A DNA stretch of 43,213 nt, taken from NCBI GenBank assembly GCA_019594195.1, contig JAFDTP010000003.1, positions 1 to 43,213 on the forward strand, read 5' to 3'. Shown here piece by piece: positions 16,092 through 25,051 of the stretch. A program made the position numbers and the translations under genes. The notes under the pieces are model-generated. The model was not told the DNA's origin and did not search any database. It was given only the letters and a program-made list of their open reading frames with translations. This DNA comes from Thermoplasmata archaeon (GTDB lineage Archaea > Thermoplasmatota > Thermoplasmata > Halarchaeoplasmatales > Halarchaeoplasmataceae). Every line of letters starts with the position of its first letter. The first letter of the stretch is position 1.

Positions 16092-17351
16092 ATGGTCAGA
16101 GAGTTACTAGATGAAATTGAAAGAGGAGATAGAGTCAAAATAAAAAAGGGTAGAAAATCTTATGAAGGAAGATTGATGCCCCATCACCGCTTCAGTGGAG
16201 AAGATATAGTGACTATAAAGTTGGATAACGGATATAACGTGGGTATAGAAATGGAAGATGGTATGGATATCGAACTGATAGAAAAGAAAAAAGTATCTTC
16301 TGAAAAAAAGGAAACAAGTATTGATAGAGATGAAAACAAGTCCGACATCTCGATACTGGGCACCGGGGGTACTATAGCAAGTTACGTAGAGTACAAAACT
16401 GGAGCCGTGCACCCCGCTCAAGATGCTGACGATGTACTATACTCAAACCCTGAGATCGCGGAGAGGTGTAATCCAGAAGTTGATATAGTATTCAGCAAGC
16501 TCAGTGAAGATATAGTACCTGAAGATTGGGTCATCATCGCTGACAAGGTCATAGAAAAAATAAACGATGGAGCGGAAGGGGTCGTCATATCCCATGGGAC
16601 GGACACCATGGGTTATACGTCCGCTGCGCTTTCTTTCCTCCTTGAAGGGCTTTCAGTTCCCGTAGTTCTAGTCGGTTCTCAACGATCGAGCGATAGACCA
16701 TCAAGTGATGCTCATCTGAACCTTCTCGGAGCTATCGAGGTGGCAAAATCGGATAATCCAGGTGTCTTTGTAGTGATGCACGAAACGGTTTCTGATCATA
16801 AATGCGCGATACATAGAGGAACAAAGGTAAGAAAGATGCATACGAGCAGAAGGGATGCATTCGAATCCATAAATGAAGAGCCGGTCGGAAGAGTCGATCC
16901 TTACACCGGTAAGGTGGAATTCGAAAGAGGATTTGAACCTTCAGAAAAATCTCTGTCCCGTAGAGGGGATATAATAGACGATGTTTCACTCGTATATGCA
17001 AATCCCGCTCTCGATTTGGAACAGATAGAAATGGCAGGTGAAAAACAAGGTGTGGTGATAGCTGGAACAGGTTTAGGTCATATGAGAACTGATCTAGTTT
17101 CTGAACTTGAAAAGATAAGCGATGAAGGAAAACCGATCATCATGACCAGCCAGTGTATTTACGGTACTGTTAACATGAACGTTTATTCAGCCGGAAGGGA
17201 GATCCTGGAAGCGGGAGTTATAGATGGTAAAGATATGCTTCCAGAAACGGCGATGGTAAAACTGATGTGGGCTCTCAGTCTCGGTGAAGACACAGAAGAG
17301 ATAATGAAAGAGAACATCGCAGGTGAGATCCATGAGAGGAGAACGAGGTGA
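16092..17351 (+). CDS. gatD: Glutamyl-tRNA(Gln) amidotransferase subunit D
   Basis: GatD supplies ammonia from asparagine or glutamine so that GatE can convert Glu-tRNA(Gln) to Gln-tRNA(Gln); the pair is archaea-specific. The N-terminal 70 residues form the small beta-barrel domain (RGDRVKIKKGRKSYEG; LDNGYNVGIE). An L-asparaginase type I fold follows, with the catalytic Thr motifs ILGTGGTIASYV and VISHGTDTMGYT, plus VLVGSQRSSDRPSSDA and a conserved C-terminal MTSQCIYGTVNMNVY. Length is about 419 residues, normal for GatD. ATG 16092 is preferred; TTG 16074 would add six residues. Its TGA stop overlaps the ribosome-binding site of gatE. Confidence 0.95.
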   Translation: MVRELLDEIERGDRVKIKKGRKSYEGRLMPHHRFSGEDIVTIKLDNGYNVGIEMEDGMDIELIEKKKVSSEKKETSIDRDENKSDISILGTGGTIASYVEYKTGAVHPAQDADDVLYSNPEIAERCNPEVDIVFSKLSEDIVPEDWVIIADKVIEKINDGAEGVVISHGTDTMGYTSAALSFLLEGLSVPVVLVGSQRSSDRPSSDAHLNLLGAIEVAKSDNPGVFVVMHETVSDHKCAIHRGTKVRKMHTSRRDAFESINEEPVGRVDPYTGKVEFERGFEPSEKSLSRRGDIIDDVSLVYANPALDLEQIEMAGEKQGVVIAGTGLGHMRTDLVSELEKISDEGKPIIMTSQCIYGTVNMNVYSAGREILEAGVIDGKDMLPETAMVKLMWALSLGEDTEEIMKENIAGEIHERRTR

Positions 17352-17356
17352 TAAAG

Positions 17357-19228
17357 ATGGTTAGAGATTATGATGAACTCGGTCTGAAGGTCGGTCTGGA
17401 GATACATCAACAATTGGATACTGACAAACTGTTCTGTGATTGTCCATCTGAACTTGTAGAGGATGAAGGAAGAGAAGTCATCAGGGGCCTACGCCCCACC
17501 GAAAGTGAACTAGGAGAGGTTGACGAAGCAGCTCTCATGGAAGCTCAAAAAGGTTTGAAATTCCGGTACCAGGCTCCTGAAGAATCTAGTTGTCTTGTAG
17601 AGCTTGATGAAGAACCACCGGAAGGACCTGATGAAGAAGCTTTCGATCTTGCTCTGACGATGGCTCTGTATACTGAAGCTGAGATCGTTGATGAAGTAGA
17701 TTTTATGAGAAAAATTGTCATCGATGGATCGAACACGACCGGTTTCCAAAGGACTGCATTGATAGCTACTGATGGCATCTTAGAAGTCGATGGTAAAAAG
17801 ATCGGTATACCTACGATGTGTTTGGAAGAAGATGCGGCTAGAAGTGTTGAGGAAAAGGAAGATGAAAAGATCTACAAACTTGATAGGCTCGGTATACCTC
17901 TAGTAGAGATAGCTACCGACCCGGACATGAGCAGTCCTGAAGAGGCCAAAGAAGTCGCTCAAAAGATAGGAGGTCTCTTCAGAGGTACTAGAAAGGTCAA
18001 GCGTGGTATAGGCAGCATCAGAGAAGATCTCAATGTATCTATAAAGAAAGGTGCTCGAGTTGAGATGAAAGGTGTACAAGAATTAGACATGATACCTGAG
18101 TATGTTGAAAAGGAAGTAGATAGACAGTGCAGGCTTTTAGATATCAAAGAAACTCTAAAATCTAGAGACGCTGAAGTAGATGATGGTATATTCGATGTTA
18201 CTGAAATTTTCAAAGGCTGCGACAGCGGTATAATCAAGAGCAGTCTGAACTCGGGTAAAGGAGTTTACGCTGTTCGATTGTTAGGATTTGAAGGACAGCT
18301 GAGAGGAGAGGAAGGTGAAGCACTGCTTGGACCTGAACTCGCCGGATATGCAAAAAAGACGGGGGTAGCGGGGATATTCCACAGTGACGAACTACCTAAA
18401 TATGGGATAGAAGAAAAAGAAGTCAAAGCGTTGGAGAAAGAGCTAGAACTGAAAGAGGACGACGCTTTTGCGATAGTCACAGCTGATCATAAAGAAGCAA
18501 AAGGCGCGTTGGAGAAAGTGATCGAGCGTGCTGAATTAGCTTTGAAAGGTGTTCCGGAAGAGACTAGGCAGGCACAGCCAGATGGTTCAAGTAGATTCTT
18601 AAGACCTTTGGCAGGAGAGGCTAGGATGTATCCAGAAACCGATATCCCTCCTAAGGTAGTAGATGAGGAAAGATTGGAGAGATTGAAAAGTCAGTTACCA
18701 GAAAAACCCGAAGAGAAGATAAATAGATTTCAAGAGGAGTACGATCTCAACGAACAACAGAGTGAACAGATTTTCAAAAAGGGCTATGATATCTTGTTCG
18801 AAGAGGCTGTAGAGATTTGTGGCGATCCTTCTGTAGTCGCTAATACTTTCCTACATACATTTCCTGATCTTGAAAGCGAGGGCCACGATGTACAAAATAT
18901 AGGGAGAGAGGAACTCTTCGATGTATTCGATCATTACGATTCTGGAGAGTTCGCGAAAGAAGGTATACCCGACCTGTTGAAAGAACTTATAAAATGTGAA
19001 AGCGTTGAACAAGCTATAGAGAGTGCAGGACTAGAGTCTATCGATGATGAAGACATCAGAGAGGCTATAATAGATGTGGTTGAAGACAGGATCGATTTCA
19101 TTGAAGAAAGAGAGATGGGAGCTGTCGGTCCTCTGATGGGTGTAGTGATGAAAGATCTAAAAGGAAAAGCTGATGGTGAGAAGGTCAGCGAGATATTGAG
19201 GGAAGAGATACAAAAGAGAATCGGATAG
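17357..19228 (+). CDS. gatE: Glutamyl-tRNA(Gln) amidotransferase subunit E
   Basis: GatE phosphorylates and amidates the Glu of Glu-tRNA(Gln) using ammonia from GatD. The 623 residues begin with the GatB/E kinase-domain signature KVGLEIHQQLDTDKLFC and continue with FMRKIVIDGSNTTGFQRT, EEDAARSVEEKED, GIPLVEIATDPD and IRQDL-like GSIREDLNVSI. A GAD/AspRS-like insert lies at about residues 300-420, then a YqeY-type tail domain (last 150 residues) that contacts tRNA. The ATG at 17357 follows an excellent GAGGTGAT ribosome-binding site (17345-17352), inside the gatD stop. Together the two genes form a standard gatDE operon. Confidence 0.96.
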   Translation: MVRDYDELGLKVGLEIHQQLDTDKLFCDCPSELVEDEGREVIRGLRPTESELGEVDEAALMEAQKGLKFRYQAPEESSCLVELDEEPPEGPDEEAFDLALTMALYTEAEIVDEVDFMRKIVIDGSNTTGFQRTALIATDGILEVDGKKIGIPTMCLEEDAARSVEEKEDEKIYKLDRLGIPLVEIATDPDMSSPEEAKEVAQKIGGLFRGTRKVKRGIGSIREDLNVSIKKGARVEMKGVQELDMIPEYVEKEVDRQCRLLDIKETLKSRDAEVDDGIFDVTEIFKGCDSGIIKSSLNSGKGVYAVRLLGFEGQLRGEEGEALLGPELAGYAKKTGVAGIFHSDELPKYGIEEKEVKALEKELELKEDDAFAIVTADHKEAKGALEKVIERAELALKGVPEETRQAQPDGSSRFLRPLAGEARMYPETDIPPKVVDEERLERLKSQLPEKPEEKINRFQEEYDLNEQQSEQIFKKGYDILFEEAVEICGDPSVVANTFLHTFPDLESEGHDVQNIGREELFDVFDHYDSGEFAKEGIPDLLKELIKCESVEQAIESAGLESIDDEDIREAIIDVVEDRIDFIEEREMGAVGPLMGVVMKDLKGKADGEKVSEILREEIQKRIG

Positions 19229-19230
19229 AT

Positions 19231-20646
19231 ATGAAAGATAGAATAGAAGAGTTGAAAGATGATGGAGATGTCGAAAACCTCCTAAAGATCCTCAAGGGAG
19301 GCGTTGTAGAGGAGAGAGAAGAAGCTGCAAAGGCACTTGGGATGCTCGGGTCTGAAGATGCTTTATACGGTCTCGTCAACGCCGTTAAAAACGATCCCGC
19401 TTCGACGGTCAGGGCCAATGCTGCCTTGGCTCTTAGTTCTCTAGAGGGTGAGGACTGTAAAAAAGCTCTAAAGAGTGCAGCTGATGATGAAGATTGGGAA
19501 GTCAGGCATGACGTCGCCATAGCTATGGGTGATTTCGATGATGATAGTTTTGAAGAAACTCTGTGCTCACTCATGAAGGATGCGGAAAAGGAGGTCAGGA
19601 AAAAAGCTATAGATTCTCTAGGTGAGCTGGCAGGAGAGGAAAAGATATCAGAGATCACTGAATTCATCGATGATGAATCACTCAAAATAAACGCTGTCAG
19701 GGCTATAAGTGAGATTGGTACGGAAGAGGCCGTCGAACCCTTGAAAAAGGCTTATTACCAGGGAGATCAGGATATAAGAGAGATAGCGGTACAGGGGCTT
19801 GGAGGCATCCAGAGCGAAAAGACGATTGATATACTCTTAGATGCTCTTAAAGATGAAAGTTGGAGGGTGAGAGAGGATGCTGCAAAGATTTTGGGTGAAA
19901 AAGGTGATGAGAGTGTTATCGATCCGTTACTCGATAGATTGGATGATCAAAAAAATTACGTCGTCGAAGCTGCACTGCAGGCATTAGGTAAGATAGGCAC
20001 AGAAGAGGTCCTAGAACAGATACATGACAAGATATACAGTGAAGATCCGGGAGTCAGGATAGCAGCGGTAGATGCGCTTACACGGATCGAGACAGAAAGA
20101 GCGGCCGAAGGTATTTTGGAGCTTTTGAACCGAGAGAAGAATCCAAGGGTCCTTTGGTCTATTTCAGATTCACTCTCCAATCTCTCAAAAGATATATTGG
20201 AAGAATTGAAAGAACATATAAGGTCCATACCCGAAGATAAGAACATATTCATCTCGGCTTCGATGACGAAGGCTGGTTTCTCTGGCTTTGCAGAGGACAT
20301 AATAGATGCGTTGGATTCTGACCGTTGGAAGATACGGCAGAAAGCTGCAGAGTCCCTTGAAGATATCGACGTTAATGATATTAGCAAGAGAAACAGAAAA
20401 AAACTTTTTAGATCACTCAGCGAGAGATTGAAAGACAACGATAAATGGGTAAGGGCTCGAGCGATAAAGACGTTAAGCGATCTAACATATCGATATGAGG
20501 ATATTGTGGACTACGAGTCTATCAGAGACGAGATATATGAGCTGGAAAAAACCGAAGTTGATGAGGATGTATTGGAGGCAGTAAGACAGGCTAAACAAAC
20601 ACTCAAGAAAAGGGATGAAACCGAAGGACGTGATAGATATGGATGA
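19231..20646 (+). CDS. HEAT-repeat protein
   Basis: 471 residues made of tandem helical repeats of about 31 residues (HEAT / PBS-lyase type). Recurrent cores are ALGMLGSEDALYGLVNAV, GELAGEEKISEI, GLGGIQSEKTIDILLDAL, ILGEKGDESVIDPLLDRL and ALGKIGTEEVLEQI. The last 130 residues have degenerate repeats. Such proteins are scaffolds or act on phycobilin-like or iron-containing partners; no enzyme motif is present. It starts two bases after gatE and its end overlaps the cutA start by 8 bases, so it is co-transcribed, but a role in tRNA amidation is not implied by the sequence. Confidence 0.85.
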   Translation: MKDRIEELKDDGDVENLLKILKGGVVEEREEAAKALGMLGSEDALYGLVNAVKNDPASTVRANAALALSSLEGEDCKKALKSAADDEDWEVRHDVAIAMGDFDDDSFEETLCSLMKDAEKEVRKKAIDSLGELAGEEKISEITEFIDDESLKINAVRAISEIGTEEAVEPLKKAYYQGDQDIREIAVQGLGGIQSEKTIDILLDALKDESWRVREDAAKILGEKGDESVIDPLLDRLDDQKNYVVEAALQALGKIGTEEVLEQIHDKIYSEDPGVRIAAVDALTRIETERAAEGILELLNREKNPRVLWSISDSLSNLSKDILEELKEHIRSIPEDKNIFISASMTKAGFSGFAEDIIDALDSDRWKIRQKAAESLEDIDVNDISKRNRKKLFRSLSERLKDNDKWVRARAIKTLSDLTYRYEDIVDYESIRDEIYELEKTEVDEDVLEAVRQAKQTLKKRDETEGRDRYG

Positions 20647-20962
20647 AGAGTTCATAATGGTATTGACGACGATCGACAGCGAAGAGAAGGCGAAAAAAAT
20701 ATCAGAGAATATCGTAGAACAAGACCTCGCCGCCTGTGTGCAGGTTTATGGACCGATAAAAAGTACATATAAATGGGAAGGCGAGATGACATCTAGTGAA
20801 GAATGGATGTGTTTTATAAAGACAAAAAAAGACGTTTACGACGTTCTAGAGGACAAGATACGGCAGATCCACGATTACGAAAATCCTGAGATAGTAGCCT
20901 TGCCGATCACCGATGGATCAGGTAAATACCTTGATTGGCTTGATGAAAATATCCAAAATTAG
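20639..20962 (+). CDS. cutA: CutA1-like divalent-cation tolerance protein
   Basis: A small trimeric ferredoxin-like fold protein, 107 residues from ATG 20639. Signature segments are MVLTTIDSEEKAKKI, LAACVQVYGPIKSTYKWEG, EEWMCFIKTK and a C-terminal HDYENPEIVALPITDGSGKYLDWL. CutA proteins are linked to copper tolerance and general stability, but the molecular role is debated. The start is supported by a GACGTGATAG ribosome-binding stretch just upstream; a longer frame to 20615 adds eight residues inside the preceding gene. Confidence 0.93.
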   Translation: MDEEFIMVLTTIDSEEKAKKISENIVEQDLAACVQVYGPIKSTYKWEGEMTSSEEWMCFIKTKKDVYDVLEDKIRQIHDYENPEIVALPITDGSGKYLDWLDENIQN

Positions 20963-20971
20963 ATGATAAGA

Positions 20972-20984
20972 GAAAATTTATTTA
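20972..20984 (+). promoter_or_regulatory. TATA box of the PrsW-like gene
   Basis: AAATTTATTTATT is centred about 29 bases before ATG 21007, and no Shine-Dalgarno sequence lies between. This is a typical archaeal leaderless promoter. Confidence 0.6.
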
Positions 20985-21006
20985 TTGAATGTAACTTTAC
21001 ACAATT

Positions 21007-21753
21007 ATGAACCAAGAGCTTTTGGTCACGGTCATCATATTGATACTCTCTGCATTTTTACCATCTATAATCTATCTTGCTTGGATCAGAAGTGCTGAAA
21101 GATATGGAAAGAAGAGATGGTCTAAACTCCTCAAGACTTTCATCTGGGGTGCTGGGCTATCAGTTTTATTCGCGTTATTACTTTCCTTCATATTTATCGG
21201 TGTCATCACTACACCACAGCTCCAGCGCGAATATGAATTTTTAGCCGACGAGACCATACAGACATTGATAATAGTGGTAGTGATAGCTCCATTTGTTGAG
21301 GAACTGACCAAAGTCATGGGCGTTTTTTCAGTTAAAGATTCACTCACGGATATAGAGTCGGGACTTGTTTTTGGTGCGGCTTGTGGTCTTGGATTCGCGG
21401 CAACAGAGAATCTCCTTTACGAAGGTTCAACCTATATGGCTGAGGGTTTCGGTATCGCATTCGTAACGATAGTCATAGTGAGGAGTATCGCCAGCACCCT
21501 TCTACATGGAAGTGCCAGTGCGATGGCTGGATATGGTATAACCAGGGGAAAATTCGAGGGGAAACATTTATTCATACCCTACTATCTACTCGCAGTTGCT
21601 ATGCACGGAGCCTTCAATTTTTTGGCTTCTCTACAATTACTAGTTGCAGGAGAGATCTCATTGTTAGCGGTCTTGCTAGCTATCGTGTTCTCGATAGCTT
21701 CTATAAAGTATGTGCGTAAAAAGATAAAACATTTAGATAGAAAACCACAGTAA
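21007..21753 (+). CDS. PrsW-family intramembrane protease
   Basis: 248 residues, about eight hydrophobic helices. Family motifs sit in the membrane segments: EELTK in APFVEELTKVMG, the GFAATENLLYEG helix (Glu/Asn), a His in LLHGSASAMAGYG and another in AVAMHGAFNFLAS. PrsW in Bacillus cleaves an anti-sigma factor; archaeal homologues have unknown substrates. It is a separate transcription unit from cutA upstream (leaderless TATA promoter) but lies 14 bases before the decarboxylase gene, so mfnA may be read through from here. Confidence 0.85.
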   Translation: MNQELLVTVIILILSAFLPSIIYLAWIRSAERYGKKRWSKLLKTFIWGAGLSVLFALLLSFIFIGVITTPQLQREYEFLADETIQTLIIVVVIAPFVEELTKVMGVFSVKDSLTDIESGLVFGAACGLGFAATENLLYEGSTYMAEGFGIAFVTIVIVRSIASTLLHGSASAMAGYGITRGKFEGKHLFIPYYLLAVAMHGAFNFLASLQLLVAGEISLLAVLLAIVFSIASIKYVRKKIKHLDRKPQ

Positions 21754-21767
21754 ATAGAGGTGTTTGA

Positions 21768-22907
21768 TTGGATTCTAGTTTTCCTACGGAAGGGAAGGAT
21801 AAAAAAGAAGTTAAAAAGGAGTTAGAAAAGTTTAGAAAACAGGATATCGATTTCTCATCTGGACAGATTCTTGGCTCGATGTGTACCGAGCCGTTGGATG
21901 CAGCCACTGAAATCTATAAAGACTTTATCGAAGCGAACCTCGGCAATCCTGGTCTCTACAAGGGCACGGAAAAAATAGAAGAAAAAGTACATCGAGCTGT
22001 CGCCGGATTGATCGAAGCCGAAGAGATGTGTTCTCATTCTGTCGGCGGAGGCACTGAAGCCAATATATTGGCTCTCCTCAGAGCCAGAGAAAGATCAGGA
22101 AAACGTAAAGTGATCTTGCCAAAAAGTGCCCATTTTTCTTTTGAGAAAGCTTGTTTATTACTTGATATGGAAGCTAGGTATGTTTCATTAGATGAAGAGT
22201 ACAGAGTAGATATCCGAGAGATGGAGGAAGCCATCGACGATGAAACTGCTGCTGTTGTCGGTATCGCTGGTACTACTGAACACGGTGTTATAGATCCTAT
22301 TGAAGATATAGCTGAGATATCGGAAGACATTCATTTTCACGTAGACGCTGCTTTTGGCGGTTTTGTTATACCTTTTTTAAAGATGATGGGTTACGACGTA
22401 CCTTCTTTGGATGCCAAAATAGACGGGATCGATTCTATCTCTATAGATCCTCATAAGATGGGCATGTCCCCAGTCCCATTAGGATTGCTCTATTCGAAGG
22501 ATGATGACAACATATCGGTTGATTCTCCTTACCTGACCGGTGATGATCAAAAAACTTTGAGGGGTACCAGAGCTAGCGCTTCTATACCGGCCTTTTGGGC
22601 TACGATAAATATACTTGGAATAGAGGGCTACAAAGAAATAGTATCCGATTGCATGGATAAAACATACCATCTTGTAAAAAGGATGGAGGATATAGGATTC
22701 GAATGTATAACAGAACCTACATTGAATATAGCATCTTTTCACTCCGACGACCCAGAGGACATAGTGACAGGATTTGCTGAGCGAGATTGGTATCTATCGA
22801 GGACGGTGACCCCACCTGGCCTTCGTTTCGTAGTCATGCCACATGTTAACGAAACTTCTATAGAAAGTATAGTTAGATCTTTAGATGAGGAGAGGTGTCT
22901 TTTTTGA
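21768..22907 (+). CDS. mfnA: MfnA-type pyridoxal-phosphate decarboxylase (L-aspartate / L-tyrosine)
   Basis: 379 residues of the archaeal group II decarboxylase family. PLP Lys230 lies in SIDPHKMGMSP, His122 in KSAHFSFEKA stacks on the cofactor and Asp193 in FHVDAAFGGF binds the pyridine nitrogen. In methanogens the enzyme makes tyramine for methanofuran; in Thermococcus the homologue decarboxylates aspartate to beta-alanine for coenzyme A. No methanogenesis gene is seen here, so beta-alanine supply is the better guess. The start is TTG at 21768, fixed by a GAGGTG ribosome-binding site at 21756-21761. The stop overlaps the dph2 start. Confidence 0.9.
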   Translation: MDSSFPTEGKDKKEVKKELEKFRKQDIDFSSGQILGSMCTEPLDAATEIYKDFIEANLGNPGLYKGTEKIEEKVHRAVAGLIEAEEMCSHSVGGGTEANILALLRARERSGKRKVILPKSAHFSFEKACLLLDMEARYVSLDEEYRVDIREMEEAIDDETAAVVGIAGTTEHGVIDPIEDIAEISEDIHFHVDAAFGGFVIPFLKMMGYDVPSLDAKIDGIDSISIDPHKMGMSPVPLGLLYSKDDDNISVDSPYLTGDDQKTLRGTRASASIPAFWATINILGIEGYKEIVSDCMDKTYHLVKRMEDIGFECITEPTLNIASFHSDDPEDIVTGFAERDWYLSRTVTPPGLRFVVMPHVNETSIESIVRSLDEERCLF

Positions 22908-23875
22908 ATATCGGTAGCTATGATTTTGATATCGAAGGGGCTAGATCAAAACTAGAGGATATAGGAGCTAAGAAAATACTACTTCAATTACCCGACGGCC
23001 TTAGACATAGGTCTGAGGATTTTAGGAGGAAGTTTGATCAGGAGGTGAGATTATGGGGTGGTTCCTGTTATGGTGCCTGCGATTTACCCTCGGATATCGG
23101 GGATTGTGACGCACTCGTTCACATAGGACACGCTAGGATTCCAAATCTTGATATCGATTATGAGGTCATCTATCTTCCTGGAAAAAGTACAAGATTCGTT
23201 GAAGTCCCACAAGAACTGTTTGATAAGTTGAAGGGAAAAGTTGCACTTTATGCTACAGCTCAACATCTACATCAACTTGAAGATATGTCTAAAATAATAT
23301 CTGAAAAAGGTCATAAAACGGTCATCGGTGAAGGAGATGATAGGATAGAAAGCAAAGGTCAGGTACTTGGATGTGATTACTCTAGCGCAGTAAAAGATGC
23401 GGACACCCATGTTTATCTAGGTACTGGTCGATTCCATCCATTAGGTCTTTCTTTTGCCCTTGAGACGGATGTTTTGATGTATAATCCCTCTACTGGAGAT
23501 ATATCGATGATTGATGAGAAAGAAAGAGATAGATTTTTGAGGAAAAGGTTTGCCGCGATATCTCTGATAAAGGACGCATCTAAGATAGGTATAATCGTTT
23601 CTAAAAAGACGGGTCAGAATAGGATGAAAACTGCTGAAGAACTTTTGGAGTTGGGCGAAAAACTCGGAAAAGAGATGATGATCATCGAACTCGATGAAAT
23701 AGATAAAAGATCCATAGATGATTTCGATGTCGAAGGTATAATAAACACTGCCTGTCCCAGGATAGCGTTAGATGATGCTGAAAACTACGATACCTTATTA
23801 TTGACCCCTGAAGAATTTGAGATCGCGATAGGAAAAAAAGAATGGGATGATTGGGAAGCGGATCAACTTGATTAA
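22904..23875 (+). CDS. dph2: Diphthamide biosynthesis enzyme Dph2 (non-canonical radical SAM)
   Basis: Transfers the 3-amino-3-carboxypropyl group from SAM to the modified histidine of elongation factor 2, the first diphthamide step. The archaeal homodimeric enzyme uses three Cys from three domains to hold a 4Fe-4S cluster. Here they are Cys59 (CYGACD), Cys157 (VLGCDYS) and Cys284 (NTACPRI), near-identical in spacing to the Pyrococcus enzyme. The start is taken as TTG 22904: a GAGGTG site lies at 22892-22897 and the start overlaps the mfnA stop as TTGA. GTG 22895 is the alternative. It is convergent with the RAM-domain gene, overlapping by four bases. Confidence 0.95.
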   Translation: MNIGSYDFDIEGARSKLEDIGAKKILLQLPDGLRHRSEDFRRKFDQEVRLWGGSCYGACDLPSDIGDCDALVHIGHARIPNLDIDYEVIYLPGKSTRFVEVPQELFDKLKGKVALYATAQHLHQLEDMSKIISEKGHKTVIGEGDDRIESKGQVLGCDYSSAVKDADTHVYLGTGRFHPLGLSFALETDVLMYNPSTGDISMIDEKERDRFLRKRFAAISLIKDASKIGIIVSKKTGQNRMKTAEELLELGEKLGKEMMIIELDEIDKRSIDDFDVEGIINTACPRIALDDAENYDTLLLTPEEFEIAIGKKEWDDWEADQLD

Positions 23876-24222
23876 GGCTCTGTTTCCTCTACTTCCTCAG
23901 CTTCTATGAATTTTCCTCTTTCCTTGTAAGCCGTGACTATCATCAAGGATGTGACGTTTTCTACGCCATCCAGTTTCGAAACTTTATCGGTTAGGAATTC
24001 CTTCATGTGATCATAGTCTTGAAATCTTGCCTTAATGATGAAATCGAGATCCCCTGTTACTAGAAGCACGTCTTCTACGTTTTTGAATTTAGAAATCTCA
24101 TTGGCTATATTGTCTGACTTCTTTGTATCTATATCTAGTGTGATCAGAGAACTTACACCCCGGTCTTCGTAGTAATTGGACAGTATTTCTTCATACTCCT
24201 CTTCATTTTCGACATTAGCCAT
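23872..24222 (-). CDS. Stand-alone RAM (Lrp/AsnC ligand-binding) domain protein
   Basis: 116 residues. The central 75 residues (SSLITLDIDTK ... FKNVEDVLLVTGDLDFIIKARF ... VSKLDGVENVTSLMIV) match the beta-alpha-beta ligand-binding domain of Lrp/AsnC regulators. There is no N-terminal helix-turn-helix: the residues before the domain are a short acidic helix. Such DNA-binding-free RAM proteins assemble as oligomers that bind amino acids and may modulate full-length Lrp partners. A TATAAT box at 24258-24263 is about 27 bases upstream of a GTG at 24231, which is an alternative leaderless start; ATG 24222 is preceded by GTGATC. Confidence 0.8.
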   Translation of the reverse strand: MANVENEEEYEEILSNYYEDRGVSSLITLDIDTKKSDNIANEISKFKNVEDVLLVTGDLDFIIKARFQDYDHMKEFLTDKVSKLDGVENVTSLMIVTAYKERGKFIEAEEVEETEP

Positions 24223-24278
24223 ATCGATCACTTTAGTTGTCGTTATTTCGGTGTTCTAATTATAGTTTCCGGTTGTCT

Positions 24279-24446
24279 TTATATAGTCGTTCCTAGTTCT
24301 TCTTGTATGTCTTCATACACTTGTTGGAGCAGGTTCTCGAAGTCTTCGTTTTCGTATTCAACGTATCTTCCAAGGCCACTTTGGATTTTTGCTTTATATG
24401 AGTCATTTTCCTTTATTATCTCGATTGAAGCGAGTGTTTCCTCCAT
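24279..24446 (-). CDS. Small acidic protein of unknown function
   Basis: 55 residues. It starts with ATG 24446 behind a strong GAGGTGGATCG ribosome-binding stretch, with a TTTAAATAAAATA box at about 24480-24492 giving a short leader. The sequence looks like a beta-hairpin (IEIIKENDSYKAKIQSG) followed by an amphipathic helix rich in Glu and Leu (FENLLQQVYEDIQEEL). The shape resembles HicB-like or other small archaeal proteins, but no toxin partner is adjacent. The good ribosome-binding site and promoter argue that it is real. Confidence 0.6.
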   Translation of the reverse strand: MEETLASIEIIKENDSYKAKIQSGLGRYVEYENEDFENLLQQVYEDIQEELGTTI

Positions 24447-24599
24447 CGATCCACCTCTTATCACGGGCTAATCTTGTATTTTATTTAAATCTTTTTGATG
24501 AGTTTGATTTACTTTTATTCTTCAGCCATATCTGAACCTGATCATTTGATACAAAATGTAAATAACAACAAGTATGAATGACATCGACGGCCATCAAAG

Positions 24600-24606
24600 T
24601 TTTATA
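24600..24606 (+). promoter_or_regulatory. TATA box of the S6e-aIF2 gamma operon
   Basis: TTTTATA lies about 47 bases before the S6e ATG at 24653, giving a predicted start of transcription near 24630 and a short leader. No strong Shine-Dalgarno sequence is present. Confidence 0.4.
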
Positions 24607-24652
24607 GTAGAAGAATCTAATGGGAGAAGAGAAACTTCGGAGTGTTATTAAT

Positions 24653-25048
24653 ATGGCAGAGTTTGAAGTGGTTATCTCGAATCCGAAGAGTGGAGATAGC
24701 TATCAAAAGAAAGTAGATGGACAACACGCTAATCGATTGATCGGCAAAGATATCGGAGGGGAAGTCGATGGTATATTCGTAGGTCTTCCCGGTTACAAGC
24801 TACAGATCACTGGTGGTAGTGATATAGATGGATTTCCGATGAAACAGAGTATACCAGGCACAGGAAGAAAAAAGGTCCTTGGTAAAGGCGGCGTCGGTTT
24901 CAGATCTAAATCCGGCGGCGTCAAAAGGAAAAAGTCCCTTCGTGGAAATACTGTTTCCGATCAGCTCAACCAGATAAATATGAAAGTTATAGAGTCTGGC
25001 CCAAAGGATATACCTGAACTGCTCGAAGAAGACGAAGAAGGAGAATAA
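24653..25048 (+). CDS. rps6e: 30S ribosomal protein S6e
   Basis: 131 residues, the normal size for archaeal S6e. Signature segments are FEVVISNPKSGDSYQ, RLIGKDIGGEVDG, GYKLQITGGSDIDGFPM, IPGTGRKKVL and the basic KRKKSLRGNTVSDQLNQINMKV. The start is placed at ATG 24653 because S6e proteins begin close to this methionine; an upstream ATG at 24620 would add eleven residues. An acidic C-terminal tail (EEDEEGE) follows. The aIF2 gamma gene starts three bases after the stop, an arrangement common in archaea. Confidence 0.96.
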   Translation: MAEFEVVISNPKSGDSYQKKVDGQHANRLIGKDIGGEVDGIFVGLPGYKLQITGGSDIDGFPMKQSIPGTGRKKVLGKGGVGFRSKSGGVKRKKSLRGNTVSDQLNQINMKVIESGPKDIPELLEEDEEGE

Positions 25049-25051
25049 TCG

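Noticed and set aside
19956..20438. Long minus-strand frames opposite the HEAT-repeat and gatE genes
   Set aside because: Ser- and Phe-rich compositions are typical of the reverse complement of Glu/Lys/Asp-rich genes; the sense frames have clear family motifs.
24279..24446. HicB-type antitoxin of a toxin-antitoxin pair
   Set aside because: Only the fold shape is vaguely similar; there is no adjacent small toxin gene, so I left it as an unknown small protein.
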